A stretch of DNA of 61,211 nucleotides, from the NCBI GenBank assembly GCA_021166725.1, contig JAJPES010000012.1:78635-139845 (forward strand). The letters are read 5' to 3'. A program made the position numbers and the translations under genes. Source of the stretch: Burkholderiaceae bacterium. Lineage in GTDB: Bacteria > Pseudomonadota > Gammaproteobacteria > Burkholderiales > Burkholderiaceae_E. The notes under the pieces are model-generated. The model had not been told where the DNA came from, ran no database searches, and was given only the letters and a program-made list of their open reading frames with translations. Numbering within the stretch: position 1 is the stretch's first letter; every line of letters starts with the position of its first letter. Shown one piece after another: positions 30,298 through 39,432 of the stretch.

Positions 30298-30661
30298 CCG
30301 GTGCCCGGGGGTGCTGCGCGACCGGTGCCCGGGGGTGCTGCGCGACCGGTGCCCGGGGGTGCTGCGCGACCGGTGCCCGGGGGTGCTGCGCGACCGGTGC
30401 CCGGGGGTGCTGTGTGACCGGTGCCCGGGGGTGCTGCGCGACCGGCGTCCGGACGCGCTGTACAACCGGTGGCCAGGACCCGCTGTGCGACCGGTGCCCG
30501 GGAGGTGCTGTGCAACCGGTGGCCCGGACGCGCTGTGCAACCGGTGCTCTGGACGCGCCGTGCAACCGGTGCTCGGACGCGCTGTGCAACCGGTGCTCGG
30601 ACGCGCTGTGCGACCGGCGCGCGGACGCGCTGTGCAACCGGCGCCCGGATGCGCTGTGCGC
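30298..30661 (+). repeat. 24-bp minisatellite, about 15 units
   Basis: Fifteen tandem units, each starting with CCGGTG or CCGGCG. The first six are nearly identical, with the core GCCCGGGGGTGCTG; the last nine drift and some are 25 bp long. The array is just upstream of the RAYT start and before palindromic copy c. Six-frame translation is almost free of stops because the unit is a multiple of three and GC-rich, so frames through it are not evidence of a protein. Confidence 0.92.
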
Positions 30662-30693
30662 CCGTCGCGGTTGCGCAACTTGGGCGAAGCAGT

Positions 30694-30776
30694 CGGCTTT
30701 TTGCTGCCAAACACAGCAATTTCGGCCGGGGAGAGTCTCCTGTGACCCGAAATGCTGCGTTTCACAGCATTTCGGT
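30694..30776 (-). repeat. Palindromic REP-like element, copy c
   Basis: The best preserved copy. CCGAAATGCTG (30747-30757) and CAGCATTTCGG (30765-30775) form a perfect 11-bp stem. GGAGAGTCTCC (30730-30740) is a palindrome. TTGCTG (30701-30706) and CAGCAA (30714-30719) form the second hairpin. Read on the minus strand it aligns over its full length with copy b, including the AGGAGAC-CTCCCCG core. Confidence 0.72.
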
Positions 30777-31028
30777 GTGCCGCTTGAAGGCCTGCGGCGT
30801 GCGGCGTGCGGCGGCGGCGGCGGCGTGTGGTGGCGTGCGCCTGCGGCCTGCGGCCGGCGGCCTGCGGCCGCCTGCCCCCTACCGCGTGCACCGCCGCCCG
30901 CCACCACCCCAATTACCACCACATCCGGAACAATGAGTTGCCCTCACACCATCTAGTACCGCGATCGTTCCGAATCTATCCTGTCGGCACTTTCCAGACA
31001 CGCTTCCACCATCCGACAGGAGCAACCC
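30777..31028. other. Intergenic region upstream of wrbA
   Basis: The first half is low-complexity (GCGGCGTGCGG and GGCCTGCGGCC words) and looks like decayed repeat. The last 100 bases are ordinary sequence with the wrbA leader hairpin and ribosome binding site. No gene is seen. Confidence 0.5.
30979..31022 (+). promoter_or_regulatory. Hairpin that covers the wrbA ribosome binding site
   Basis: TCCTGTCGG (30979-30987) pairs perfectly with CCGACAGGA (31013-31021). The right arm contains the Shine-Dalgarno sequence AGGAG (31018-31022) 6 bases before the wrbA ATG. The loop is 25 bases. The structure could hide the ribosome binding site, or the repeat could be an operator. Confidence 0.45.
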
Positions 31029-31634
31029 ATGGCTAAAGTCCTCGTTCTCTACTATTCGTCCTACGGTCACATCGAGCAGATGGCTTACGCGGTAGCCGAA
31101 GGCGCGCGGGAGGGCGGCGCGCAGGTCGACGTAAAGCGAGTCCCCGAGCTCGTTCCGGCCGAGGTGGCGAAGGCCTCGCACTTCAAGCTCGACCAGGAAG
31201 CACCGATCGCGACGATCGAGCAGTTGGCCGAGTACGATGCGATCGTCGTCGGCACCGGCACCCGCTTTGGGCGCATGTCGTCGCAAATGGCGAACTTCCT
31301 CGACCAGGCCGGTGGCTTGTGGGCGCGCGGCGCGCTGAACGGCAAGGTCGGCGGCGCGTTTGCATCGAGCGCCACGCAGCACGGCGGCAACGAGGCGACG
31401 CTGTTCTCGATCCTCGCCAACCTCATGCACTTCGGCATGGTGACGGTCGGGCTGCCGTACAGTTACCAGGCGCAGACGAAGATCGACGAGGTCGTGGGCG
31501 GCAGTCCGTACGGGGCGACGACGATTGCCGGCGGTGACGGTTCGCGCCAGCCTTCGGAGATCGATCTGGGCGGCGCCCGTTTCCAGGGCAAGGCGATCGC
31601 CGAGGTCGCGAACAAGCTGTTCGGCCGAGGGTAG
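31029..31634 (+). CDS. wrbA: NAD(P)H:quinone oxidoreductase, WrbA type
   Basis: A 201-residue flavodoxin-like FMN enzyme that reduces quinones by two electrons and limits redox cycling. The FMN phosphate loop is [12 protein letters not shown] near the N-terminus; [18 protein letters not shown] and [14 protein letters not shown] are family-specific. Length and ends match WrbA closely. AGGAG precedes the ATG by 6 bases. ribA follows 19 bases after the stop, so the two are probably co-transcribed. Confidence 0.94.
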   Translation: MAKVLVLYYSSYGHIEQMAYAVAEGAREGGAQVDVKRVPELVPAEVAKASHFKLDQEAPIATIEQLAEYDAIVVGTGTRFGRMSSQMANFLDQAGGLWARGALNGKVGGAFASSATQHGGNEATLFSILANLMHFGMVTVGLPYSYQAQTKIDEVVGGSPYGATTIAGGDGSRQPSEIDLGGARFQGKAIAEVANKLFGRG

Positions 31635-31653
31635 CCGACGAAGGAGTGATTGC

Positions 31654-32295
31654 ATGGACGAAGTCGCCGCCGGAAAGCTCGCCACTCACGTCGAGTACGT
31701 CGGTTCCTGCGTGCTTCCCACTCCGTGGGCGACTTTCCGCCTGCATGGCTTCGTCGATCCCGACACCGGTGCGGAGCATCTCGCGCTGGTGCTGGGCACG
31801 GTGGATGACGGCGCTCCGGTCCTCGCGCGCGTGCATTCCGAATGTCTTACCGGCGACGCGCTGTTCAGTCGGCGCTGTGACTGCGGCGCGCAACTGCAGG
31901 AGGCGATGCAGCGCGTGGCCGCGGAAGGCCGCGGCGTCGTGCTGTACCTGCAGCAGGAGGGGCGCGGCATCGGGCTGATGAACAAGATCCGCGCCTACGG
32001 CCTGCAGGACTGCGGCGCCGACACCGTCGATGCGAACCTGGCCCTCGGCTTCGACGCCGATCTGCGTCGGTACGATGTGTGTCGCCCGATGCTCGAGCAC
32101 CTCGGCGTGCGCTCGCTTCGGTTGATGACCAACAGTCCGGCAAAGGTCGACGCGATCCGCGCGTCGGGTGTCGACGTCGCCGAGCGCGTCGGCATCGAGG
32201 TCGGGCTCGACTCGTCGAACCTGCGCTACCTGCGCACGAAGCAGGCCCGGATGGGGCATCTGTTCTCGATGATCGAGGACGAGACGCAGGGTTGA
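31654..32295 (+). CDS. ribA: GTP cyclohydrolase II
   Basis: A 213-residue stand-alone GTP cyclohydrolase II, the first step of riboflavin synthesis. The zinc site is Cys64, Cys75 and Cys77 in the segment from CLTGDALF to CDCG, and the catalytic loop YLQQEGRGIGLMNK is intact. There is no DHBP synthase domain, so it is a RibA, not a RibBA fusion. The start is ATG 31654 after a GGAG ribosome binding site. Pairing with wrbA is logical, since WrbA needs FMN. Confidence 0.93.
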   Translation: MDEVAAGKLATHVEYVGSCVLPTPWATFRLHGFVDPDTGAEHLALVLGTVDDGAPVLARVHSECLTGDALFSRRCDCGAQLQEAMQRVAAEGRGVVLYLQQEGRGIGLMNKIRAYGLQDCGADTVDANLALGFDADLRRYDVCRPMLEHLGVRSLRLMTNSPAKVDAIRASGVDVAERVGIEVGLDSSNLRYLRTKQARMGHLFSMIEDETQG

Positions 32296-32505
32296 GGGTT
32301 GTCGGCGCAGCGTTCTTCGCTGCGCTGCGTGTGCGCCCGGGCGGCTGCCCCCGGCCGAGGCTGCGCTCGGACGAGTTGTAACGGTTCGCTCCGACTCCGC
32401 GTCACGCCTGTACCGCCCGATGCGTCCGGCCGAGGCTGCGCCCGGCCGAGGCGCAACGCATCGCTTCGACGCCGTCTCACGCCTGCACCGCCCGCCGCGG
32501 CCCGC
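32296..32505. repeat. Imperfect direct repeat in the ribA-Sel1 convergent intergene
   Basis: Two adjacent copies of about 75 bp (32351-32425 and 32426-32499) begin with CCGGCCGAGGCTGCGC and end with CACGCCTG(T/C)ACCGCCCG. The similarity is strong at both ends and weaker in the middle. The genes on either side are convergent. No gene is seen here. Confidence 0.6.
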
Positions 32506-33141
32506 TTACCCGTGCTGCGTCGTCACGCATTCCGCGCGCTTCGGCGCGACGTTTTCGCCGCCCGACGCAGCACATGCGTGCAGTTGCGCCGCGGCGGCCG
32601 GGTGACCCTGCTCGGCTGCTTGTCGAAGCCAGTGCGCAGCCGATGTTTCGTCGCCCTGCTCGCGCAGCAACTGCGCGAGTTCGTATTGCGCCGGGGCGTA
32701 ACCGAGCGCCGCCGCGTTGAAGAAGTGCGCTGCCGCGCGATGCTTGTCCTGCTCGACGCCCGTGCCGTGCAGGTACAACCGTCCGAGTTCCCAGCTTGCC
32801 TGCACTTCCTCGAGGCTCATGCCGACGGCGCGCGCGAACCATTCCCGCGCTTCGGCCGGTCGCTGCTCCTGCAGATAGAGCTTGCCGGCCCAATAAGCAG
32901 CGTTCGCGTCGCCCGCGCGCGCGGCCTGCTTGTACCACCGCACGGCCTGTGTCCAGTCGCGGTGCACGCCGAAGCCGGTGCGGTAGTAGTGGCCGGCACG
33001 CACCATGTCGCGCACCGTTCCCTTCTCGGCGGAGGTGATGGCGGCGATGGCCAGGCCTTGCCAGTCCTGCATCGGTACCTGGGCGTGGGAACTCGAAAGC
33101 GTCGCCGCGAAGAGGGCGATGGCAAGGTACAGAGGCTTCAT
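32506..33141 (-). CDS. Sel1-like repeat protein, exported
   Basis: A 211-residue periplasmic protein. It starts with a signal peptide (MKPLYLAIALFAATLSSSHA, cleavage expected near AHA-Q) and then has four to five Sel1/TPR-like repeats, recognisable as AHYYRTGFG-like, AAYWAGKLYL, ASWELGRLYLHGTG, AQYELAQLL and AAHWLRQAAEQGH units. Sel1 proteins are scaffolds for protein-protein contact. Nothing identifies the partner. ATG 33141 is chosen because it begins the signal peptide. Confidence 0.82.
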   Translation of the reverse strand: MKPLYLAIALFAATLSSSHAQVPMQDWQGLAIAAITSAEKGTVRDMVRAGHYYRTGFGVHRDWTQAVRWYKQAARAGDANAAYWAGKLYLQEQRPAEAREWFARAVGMSLEEVQASWELGRLYLHGTGVEQDKHRAAAHFFNAAALGYAPAQYELAQLLREQGDETSAAHWLRQAAEQGHPAAAAQLHACAASGGENVAPKRAECVTTQHG

Positions 33142-33508
<367 letters not shown>

Positions 33509-34963
33509 TCAGCCGTAATTGATCACCAAGTGCCGGATCTCGCTCATCTCCTCCATCGCGTATCGCGTCCCCTCGCGCCCGAAGCCCGATTCCTTCCAGC
33601 CGCCGAAGGGCATGTTGTCGATGCGGTAGATCGGCACGTCGTTGATCATCAGCCCGCCGACTTCCCATTCGTCGATCGCGCGAAACGCCCGACGCAGGTC
33701 CTGCGTGAAGATCCCGCCCTGCAGTCCGTAGCGCGAGTCGGCTGCGCGCGCGACCGCCTCGTCGAAGTCGTCGTAGGCGTTCACGGTGAGCACCGGCCCG
33801 AAAATCTCCTCGTCCTCTACCTTCATCCCCGGGCGCGTGTTGGTGAGCACCGTGGGCCGGACGACGGCGCGTTCGCGCTTGCCGCCGCTGAGCAGGCGTG
33901 CGCCCTGCGCCACGGCTTCGTCTACCCAGGACTGGATGCGTTTCGCCGAGCCTTCGTCGATCACCGGTCCGACGTCGATCCCTTCGTCGAGCGGGTTGCC
34001 GACGCGGCATGCTTCGACGCGGGCGACGAGCTTGCCGACGAAGGCCTTCTCGACGCTGCGCTGCACGAGAATGCGCTGCACGCCGATGCAGTACTGTCCG
34101 CCGTAGACGACGCCTCCACGCACGCAGCGCGCGGCCGCGTAGTCGAGGTCGGCGTCTTCGGCAACGATCACTGCGCCGTTGCCGCCGAGTTCGAGCGCGA
34201 CCTTCTTGCGCCCCGCGATCTCCTTGATGTGCCAGCCGACCTTCGCGCTGCCCGTGAAGCTGACCATCGCGAAGCGCTCGTCGCGCACCATCTTCTCTGC
34301 CAGCGGCACCGGGCAATGGCAGATCTCGAAGGCGCCTTCGGGCAGTCCCGCCTCGGCGAAGACTTCCTGCAGCAGTCGCGCGGTGAGCGGTGTCTGCGGT
34401 GCGGGCTTCAGCACGACCGCATTGCCTACGGCCAGCGCCGGCGCCACCTTGTGCAGCACGAGGTTCAGCGGGAAGTTGAACGGCGCGATCGCGAGCACGA
34501 GGCCGATCGGATAGCGGCGTGCGAGGCCGACGCGGCGTCGAATCCTGGCGAGCGCTTCGGCGTCCAGCGCATCGAGGGAGAGAGCCCGTCCGCTCGCATC
34601 GGTCGTCTGGTATTCGAAGACGCCGGCGTCCATGTCGAGGGGAACTTCCTCGCCGCCGAAGCGGCGCGCCTCGGCTGCCGCGTTCGCCAGGTTGAAGGTC
34701 GCGCGCGAGACCTCGCCGCGCGCGTCGTACAGCGGCTTTCCCGCTTCGGCCGCGATCAGGCGGACGAACTCGTCGCGGCGCTTGCGCACGAGCAACGATG
34801 CGCGGTCGAGCACGTCGGCGCGCGCGAACCGGGGCAGGCGCTTCAGCGTCTGGAAGGCGCGCTGCGCGCGGCCGATCGCCGCTTCGATCTCGGGCTCGCC
34901 GGACACCGGCATGTGTCCGACCGTTGCTCCGTCGTACGGTGAAAGTATTGCTTCGGTCTGCAT
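33509..34963 (-). CDS. NAD(P)-dependent aldehyde dehydrogenase
   Basis: A 484-residue ALDH-superfamily enzyme. The catalytic Cys lies in GGQYCIGVQR, the general base Glu in LELGGNG, and the cofactor site has APFNFPLNLVLHKVAPAL. The C-terminus (MPFGGWKESGFGREG) resembles the lactaldehyde, GapN and phosphonoacetaldehyde dehydrogenase group, so a small or semialdehyde substrate is likely. It is divergent from a LysR regulator that probably controls it. A semialdehyde from the nearby aromatic/deaminase block is possible but unproven. Confidence 0.88.
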   Translation of the reverse strand: MQTEAILSPYDGATVGHMPVSGEPEIEAAIGRAQRAFQTLKRLPRFARADVLDRASLLVRKRRDEFVRLIAAEAGKPLYDARGEVSRATFNLANAAAEARRFGGEEVPLDMDAGVFEYQTTDASGRALSLDALDAEALARIRRRVGLARRYPIGLVLAIAPFNFPLNLVLHKVAPALAVGNAVVLKPAPQTPLTARLLQEVFAEAGLPEGAFEICHCPVPLAEKMVRDERFAMVSFTGSAKVGWHIKEIAGRKKVALELGGNGAVIVAEDADLDYAAARCVRGGVVYGGQYCIGVQRILVQRSVEKAFVGKLVARVEACRVGNPLDEGIDVGPVIDEGSAKRIQSWVDEAVAQGARLLSGGKRERAVVRPTVLTNTRPGMKVEDEEIFGPVLTVNAYDDFDEAVARAADSRYGLQGGIFTQDLRRAFRAIDEWEVGGLMINDVPIYRIDNMPFGGWKESGFGREGTRYAMEEMSEIRHLVINYG

Positions 34964-35092
34964 GTTCGTTTCGTGCTTCTGCTTCGTGGCGTTTCGCGGC
35001 TCGTCCCGCAGGGCTCGGGTGGCGGCCAGATGTTTCACGGCGGCGCCCGCGCCGATCGGTACCATTGCGCGCTCGAACGACGGAGGCCGGGG

Positions 35093-36031
35093 TTGATCGA
35101 GACGGCGAGTCTAAGGTACTTCCGCGAGGTCGCGCGGCACGGCTCGCTGCGTCGCGCTGCCGAACGATTGTTCGTCGCGCAGAGCGCGATCAGTCGCCAG
35201 ATCGTTGCGCTCGAGGAGGAGCTCGGGGTGCAACTCTTCGAGCGCCGTGCGCGCGGCATGGCGCCCACCGCCGCCGGCCGACTGCTGCTCGAGTTCGCCG
35301 ACGACTCGCGCCTGCGACTCGACGCGCTGCGCGCGCAGATCCACGAATACGAGACTCTGCATCGCGGGCACGTCGACGTGGCCTGCGTCGAGGGGCTGCT
35401 CGCCGGGCTGGTGACCACATTCACCGAGCGCTTTCTCGCCGAGCACGACGGACTCAGCCTCGACGTCTCGGCCTACGGCTCGCAGCGCGTGGCGGAGGCC
35501 GTGGCCGAGCACGAGGTGGACTTCGGCATCGTGTTCGGCGGATCGCCGCGCCGCGACCTGCTCGAACTCGCGTTCATGAGCCAGCCGCTGTGTGCGATCC
35601 TGCGCCCAGCGCACCCGCTCGCACGGAAGCGCAAGTGCCGGCTCGCAGACGTCGCCCGCTGGCCGATCGTGCTGCCGAACCGGTCGTTCGGCATTCGCCA
35701 GTTGATCGACCGCGTGCGCGCGATGCATCGACTGCAGTTGCGAACGGTGGTGGAGACCAACACGCTCGCCTTTGCCTGGCGCCTCGTGCTCGCGAGCGAC
35801 CGCGTCACTTTCCTGCCGCTCGATTCGGTGCGCGCCGAGGTCGCCGAGGGCCGGCTCGCCGCGGTTCCGCTCGATGAGCCGCTGCTCAGCGCCACCGGCG
35901 TGACCCTGGTGGCGAGTGCCGCGCGCACCCTGTCGCCGGCGGCCGCTGCCGCCGTCGACTGCATGAAGGCGATGATGTCGCCGCCGAGGCGCAGACGTTC
36001 GTCCGGGTCCGCCGCGCCTGCGCCGGGCTGA
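35093..36031 (+). CDS. LysR-family transcriptional regulator
   Basis: A 312-residue LTTR. The N-terminal winged helix is SLRYFREVARHGSLRRAAER with SAISRQIVALEEELGVQLFE; the rest is the periplasmic-binding-protein-like effector domain. The start is TTG 35093 in the context GGAGGCCGGGG; earlier in-frame codons would run through the divergent promoter. It should act on the 129-bp intergene shared with the aldehyde dehydrogenase and perhaps on the Liv transporter that follows. Confidence 0.88.
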   Translation: MIETASLRYFREVARHGSLRRAAERLFVAQSAISRQIVALEEELGVQLFERRARGMAPTAAGRLLLEFADDSRLRLDALRAQIHEYETLHRGHVDVACVEGLLAGLVTTFTERFLAEHDGLSLDVSAYGSQRVAEAVAEHEVDFGIVFGGSPRRDLLELAFMSQPLCAILRPAHPLARKRKCRLADVARWPIVLPNRSFGIRQLIDRVRAMHRLQLRTVVETNTLAFAWRLVLASDRVTFLPLDSVRAEVAEGRLAAVPLDEPLLSATGVTLVASAARTLSPAAAAAVDCMKAMMSPPRRRRSSGSAAPAPG

Positions 36032-36084
36032 TCCGTTCCGCCTGCAGCGGTTCCGAGATCTGCATCGGCACGCGGCGCTTTCGG

Positions 36085-36107
36085 AGCGTTCTTTTTTCGA
36101 GAACGCT
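36085..36107. other. Inverted repeat between the LysR gene and the Liv binding protein
   Basis: AGCGTTCT (36085-36092) and AGAACGCT (36100-36107) form a perfect 8-bp stem around the 7-base loop TTTTTCG. No T-tract follows. It may end the LysR transcript or act in the leader of the transporter operon. Confidence 0.4.
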
Positions 36108-36201
36108 GCGCTCGCAATTCAGCGGTTCCCCGCATGCGGCGCGGCCAGTAGACTCGGTTCCCCATAAACGACGGACGTCCACGTCGAAACAGGAGACGCC
36201 A

Positions 36202-37419
36202 ATGATCCAACGCTCGCTTCGCCGCACCCTTGCCTGCGCCGCCCTTGCCGCGGCGCCATTCGTCCTCGCCCCCGGCGCTTCCGCGCAGGAGACGATCCGC
36301 TTCGGTGCCCCGCTGCCGCTCACCGGCGCGCTCGCACCGGAGGCGCTGAAGCAGCAACAGGGATACGACCTGTGGGCCGAGCAGGTCAACAAGGCCGGCG
36401 GCATCGACGTCGGCGGCAAGAAGATGAAGGTGGAGATCGTCTACACCGACTACCAGTCGAACACGCCGCGCGCGGTGCAGGCGGCCGAGCAGCTGATCAC
36501 GCAGGAGAAGGTGAACTTCCTGTTCTCGCCTTTCGGTTCGGGCGCTGCGAAGGCGGCGAGCACGGTCAGCGAGAAGTACAAGATGCCGACGATCGCCTCG
36601 ACGGCGTCGTCGTCGCAGGTGTACGACCAGGGCTACAAGTACCTGTTCGGCACCTTCACGCCGAACGACACTCTCACCACGCCGCTCACGCAGATCGTCT
36701 CGCAGAAGGCGCCCCAGGTGAAGCGCGTGGCGATCATCGCGCGCAACGATCTCTTCCCGTTGGCGATCGCGCAGGAGATGGAGAAGTCGGCGAAGCAGCA
36801 CGGCATGGACGTCGTGATGTTCGAGAAATACGCGATCAACACGATGGACCATTCGTCGGCGCTCGCGCAGGTGAAGGCGGCCAACGCCGACTGGATCTTC
36901 GCCACCGGCTACATCAACGACCTCGTGCTGATCCGCAAGCAGATGTCCGACCAGCGCATCGGCGCGCCGGTGGTGACGATGATCGCCGGGCCGGCGTACC
37001 AGGAGTTCATCGACGCGGCCGGCGCCGGCGCCGAGAACATCAGCAGCGCCGCGTGGTGGCATCCGGCGGTGCGCTACCAGGGCAAGGACATCTTCGGCAC
37101 GGCCGACAACTACGTGAAGCTGTTCCGCGAGAAGTACAACGCGACGCCCGATTACGCGCAGGCCTCGTCGTCTGTTTCGGGTGCGCTGTTCCAGATGGCG
37201 ATCGAGAAAGCCGGATCGCTCGATCGCGAGAAGGTGCGCGATGCGCTTGCCGGGATGAACGTGATGACCTTCTGGGGTCCGGTGCACTTCGGCAAGACCG
37301 GGCAGATCGACTCGCTCGAACCGCCGGTGTTCCAGATCCAGGGTGGAAAGACCGTCGTCGTGCATCCGCCCGAGATCAAGCAGGGCGAACTGAAGCTCGG
37401 CGTCGGCATGTCGCAGTGA
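36202..37419 (+). CDS. Branched-chain amino acid-type ABC substrate-binding protein
   Basis: A 405-residue periplasmic binding protein of the LivK/amide-urea class. It has a signal peptide ending near ASAQ and the start IRFGAPLPLTGALAPEALKQQQGYDLWAEQVNKAGG, here split by eye into its usual strand and helix. AGGAG precedes the ATG. Liv-type receptors also bind aromatic acids, so amino acid uptake should not be assumed. It is the first gene of a run of five transport genes and three enzymes. Confidence 0.88.
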   Translation: MIQRSLRRTLACAALAAAPFVLAPGASAQETIRFGAPLPLTGALAPEALKQQQGYDLWAEQVNKAGGIDVGGKKMKVEIVYTDYQSNTPRAVQAAEQLITQEKVNFLFSPFGSGAAKAASTVSEKYKMPTIASTASSSQVYDQGYKYLFGTFTPNDTLTTPLTQIVSQKAPQVKRVAIIARNDLFPLAIAQEMEKSAKQHGMDVVMFEKYAINTMDHSSALAQVKAANADWIFATGYINDLVLIRKQMSDQRIGAPVVTMIAGPAYQEFIDAAGAGAENISSAAWWHPAVRYQGKDIFGTADNYVKLFREKYNATPDYAQASSSVSGALFQMAIEKAGSLDREKVRDALAGMNVMTFWGPVHFGKTGQIDSLEPPVFQIQGGKTVVVHPPEIKQGELKLGVGMSQ

Positions 37420-37502
37420 ACCGCGGCAACTGAGCGGCAGGCACGCGGGTACGCGCTCGGGCAGCGAGCGCGCCCGCGCCGCCATCTTCCCCGGCGAATC
37501 CA

Positions 37503-38366
37503 ATGCTCCTGCAGATCCTCGTCAACGGCGTGGTGCTCGGCTGCCTGTACGCGTGCATCGCGGCCGGCTTCTCGCTGGTGTGGGGCGTGCTCAACGTGAT
37601 CAACCTGATGCACGGTTCGTTCATCGTGCTCGGTTCGTATCTCGCGTGGGGCGCCTACCACTCGCTCGGCTTCAGCCCGTGGGTGACGCTGGCGATTGCC
37701 GCGCCGCTGTTCTACGCGATGGGCTTCCTCATGCAGCGCGGCGTGCTCAACCGGGTGATGGCCGCGCCCGTGCTGGTGACGCTCACGCTCACCTTCGGCA
37801 TGGATCTCATCCTGAACAACGCGATGATCCTCGCGTTCAAGGCCGACTATCGCAAGTTGATCCTCGACCCGCCGCTGGGCACCGTCGCGTGGGGCTCGGT
37901 GGTCGTTCCGGTCGACCGCCTGGTCGCCACCGCCTTCGCGCTCGTGCTCACGGCGGCGCTGTACGTGCTGCTGCGCCGGACACGGATGGGCCGCGCGATC
38001 ATCGCGGTGCGGCTCGATCGCGACGCTGCACGGCTGATGGGCGTCGATGTTCCCGTCACCTACGCGGCTGCCTTCGGGCTGGGCGCTGCGATGGCGGGGT
38101 GCGCCGGCGTGCTGCTCGCGCTGATCTTTCCGATCTCGCCGCTGTCGTCGATCCCCTACCTGGGCAAGGCCTTCGTCGTCTGCGTCCTCGGCGGCCTGGG
38201 CAGCGTGCCGGGCGCGGTGCTGGGCGGGCTCGTGCTCGGCCTGGTGGAGAGCTTCGGCGCGCTGGCGATCGGACCCGAGCACGCGGTGACCCTGTCCTTC
38301 GCGTTGCTGATCGGCTTCCTCGTCTTCCGGCCGCAGGGCCTGCTCGGAAAGCGGGGCTTCGAATGA
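37503..38366 (+). CDS. Liv-type ABC transporter permease (LivH class)
   Basis: A 287-residue inner-membrane permease with about eight helices. It starts with LQILVNGVVLGCLYACIAAG and shows the LivH pattern GVLNVINLMHGSFIVLGSY, with the coupling loop in the GLGSVPGAVLGGLVLGLVESF region. It forms the channel with the LivM-class subunit encoded 37 bases downstream. Confidence 0.9.
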   Translation: MLLQILVNGVVLGCLYACIAAGFSLVWGVLNVINLMHGSFIVLGSYLAWGAYHSLGFSPWVTLAIAAPLFYAMGFLMQRGVLNRVMAAPVLVTLTLTFGMDLILNNAMILAFKADYRKLILDPPLGTVAWGSVVVPVDRLVATAFALVLTAALYVLLRRTRMGRAIIAVRLDRDAARLMGVDVPVTYAAAFGLGAAMAGCAGVLLALIFPISPLSSIPYLGKAFVVCVLGGLGSVPGAVLGGLVLGLVESFGALAIGPEHAVTLSFALLIGFLVFRPQGLLGKRGFE

Positions 38367-38403
38367 CTGCCTCAGCGAACCGACGTACCGCGCGGAGGGG
38401 CAT

Positions 38404-39432
38404 GTGACGAAGCACGCGAAGCTCGCGCTCGTCGTCGCCCTGGTTGCGCTGGCCGCGCTGCCGTGGTTCGGCGGGTCGTACACGCTGCGGCTGGGCACCA
38501 CCGCCTGCCTGTACGCGATCCTTGCCGTCTCGTGGAACGTGATCGGCGGCATGGCGGGTTATCCGTCCTTTGCGACCGCCGCATTCTTCGGGTTGGGCGC
38601 CTACACCGGCGGTGTGTTGCTGGCCAAGGGCGCGCCGTTGGCCATCGCCATCGCCGCCGCCGGCGCGATGGCCTTCGCAACGGCGATGCTGCTCGGCTGG
38701 GTCCTGCTGCGCCTGCGCGGACATTATTTCGCCATCGCGAGCCTTGCCGTGGCCGAAGTGCTGCGCGAGTTGACCAACTCGGCGACCGATCTCACCGGCG
38801 GTGGAATGGGGCTGAACATTCCGCTCGACCTGGGCAGCGGCGGCAGCATCGAATACGAAGCGACCTTCTTCTTCCTGGCGATGTGGGCGCTTCTGCTGGC
38901 CTGCGTGCTCGTCGTTCTCGTCGTCGAGCGCTCGCGGCTGGGCTTCGGGCTGGCGTGCATCCGGCAGAACGAGCCGGCGGCCGACATGATCGGCGTGAAC
39001 GCAACGCTGTACAAGGCGCTCGCTTTCGCGCTGTCGGGCGTGTTCGTCGCGATGGCGGGCACGCTCTACGCCGGCTGGGTGCATTACATCGAGCCGCCCG
39101 ACGTCTACGACATCCTGCTCGCCGTCAAGCCGATCGTCATGGTCCTGCTCGGCGGCCTCGGAAGCACGGTCGGTGCGGTGATCGGTGCATTCGCGTTCCT
39201 CGGCATCGAGGAGTTCGTCTGGCGCAACTGGCTGCAGGTGCACAGCGGGGTGCTCGGCTTCCTGATCGTCGTGCTGCTGCTGTTCCTGCCGCACGGGATG
39301 ATCTCGATCGGCGCGCGTCTTCGCCGGGCGCCGCGCTCGAACGGAGCCGGTGCCGGCGACGACGCGCCGACCGGCGCGGTCGCTGCGCCAGCGCCGCTGC
39401 GCGGTGCGGCGAGGGAGGGCGGTCATGGCTGA
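38404..39432 (+). CDS. Liv-type ABC transporter permease (LivM class)
   Basis: A 342-residue permease with the LivM features NVIGGMAGYPSFATAAFFGLGAYTGG, LRGHYFAIASLAVAEVLRE and LLGGLGSTVGAVIGAF. It starts with GTG 38404 after GCGGAGGGG. The last 8 bases overlap the start of the first ATPase gene. The C-terminal about 35 residues after the last helix are a disordered alanine- and proline-rich tail. Confidence 0.9.
   Translation: MTKHAKLALVVALVALAALPWFGGSYTLRLGTTACLYAILAVSWNVIGGMAGYPSFATAAFFGLGAYTGGVLLAKGAPLAIAIAAAGAMAFATAMLLGWVLLRLRGHYFAIASLAVAEVLRELTNSATDLTGGGMGLNIPLDLGSGGSIEYEATFFFLAMWALLLACVLVVLVVERSRLGFGLACIRQNEPAADMIGVNATLYKALAFALSGVFVAMAGTLYAGWVHYIEPPDVYDILLAVKPIVMVLLGGLGSTVGAVIGAFAFLGIEEFVWRNWLQVHSGVLGFLIVVLLLFLPHGMISIGARLRRAPRSNGAGAGDDAPTGAVAAPAPLRGAAREGGHG

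Larger units (their letters stand above)
29067..30776. mobile_element. Putative REP-RAYT unit
   Basis: A REP-associated tyrosine transposase gene (29283-30230, minus strand) is enclosed by two related palindromic elements in inverted orientation (copies b and c). A 24-bp minisatellite lies between the gene's 5' end and copy c. A third palindromic copy lies nearby at 28491. RAYT genes bounded by REP sequences are known as domesticated relatives of IS200/IS605 elements. The limits given here are those of the outer palindromes and are inferred; no target-site duplication is claimed. Confidence 0.5.

Noticed and set aside
30081..30956. Frames through the 24-bp array that read as 8-residue peptide repeats
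   Set aside because: All frames are open because the unit lacks stops and is a multiple of three; no start, signal or flanking domain supports a protein.
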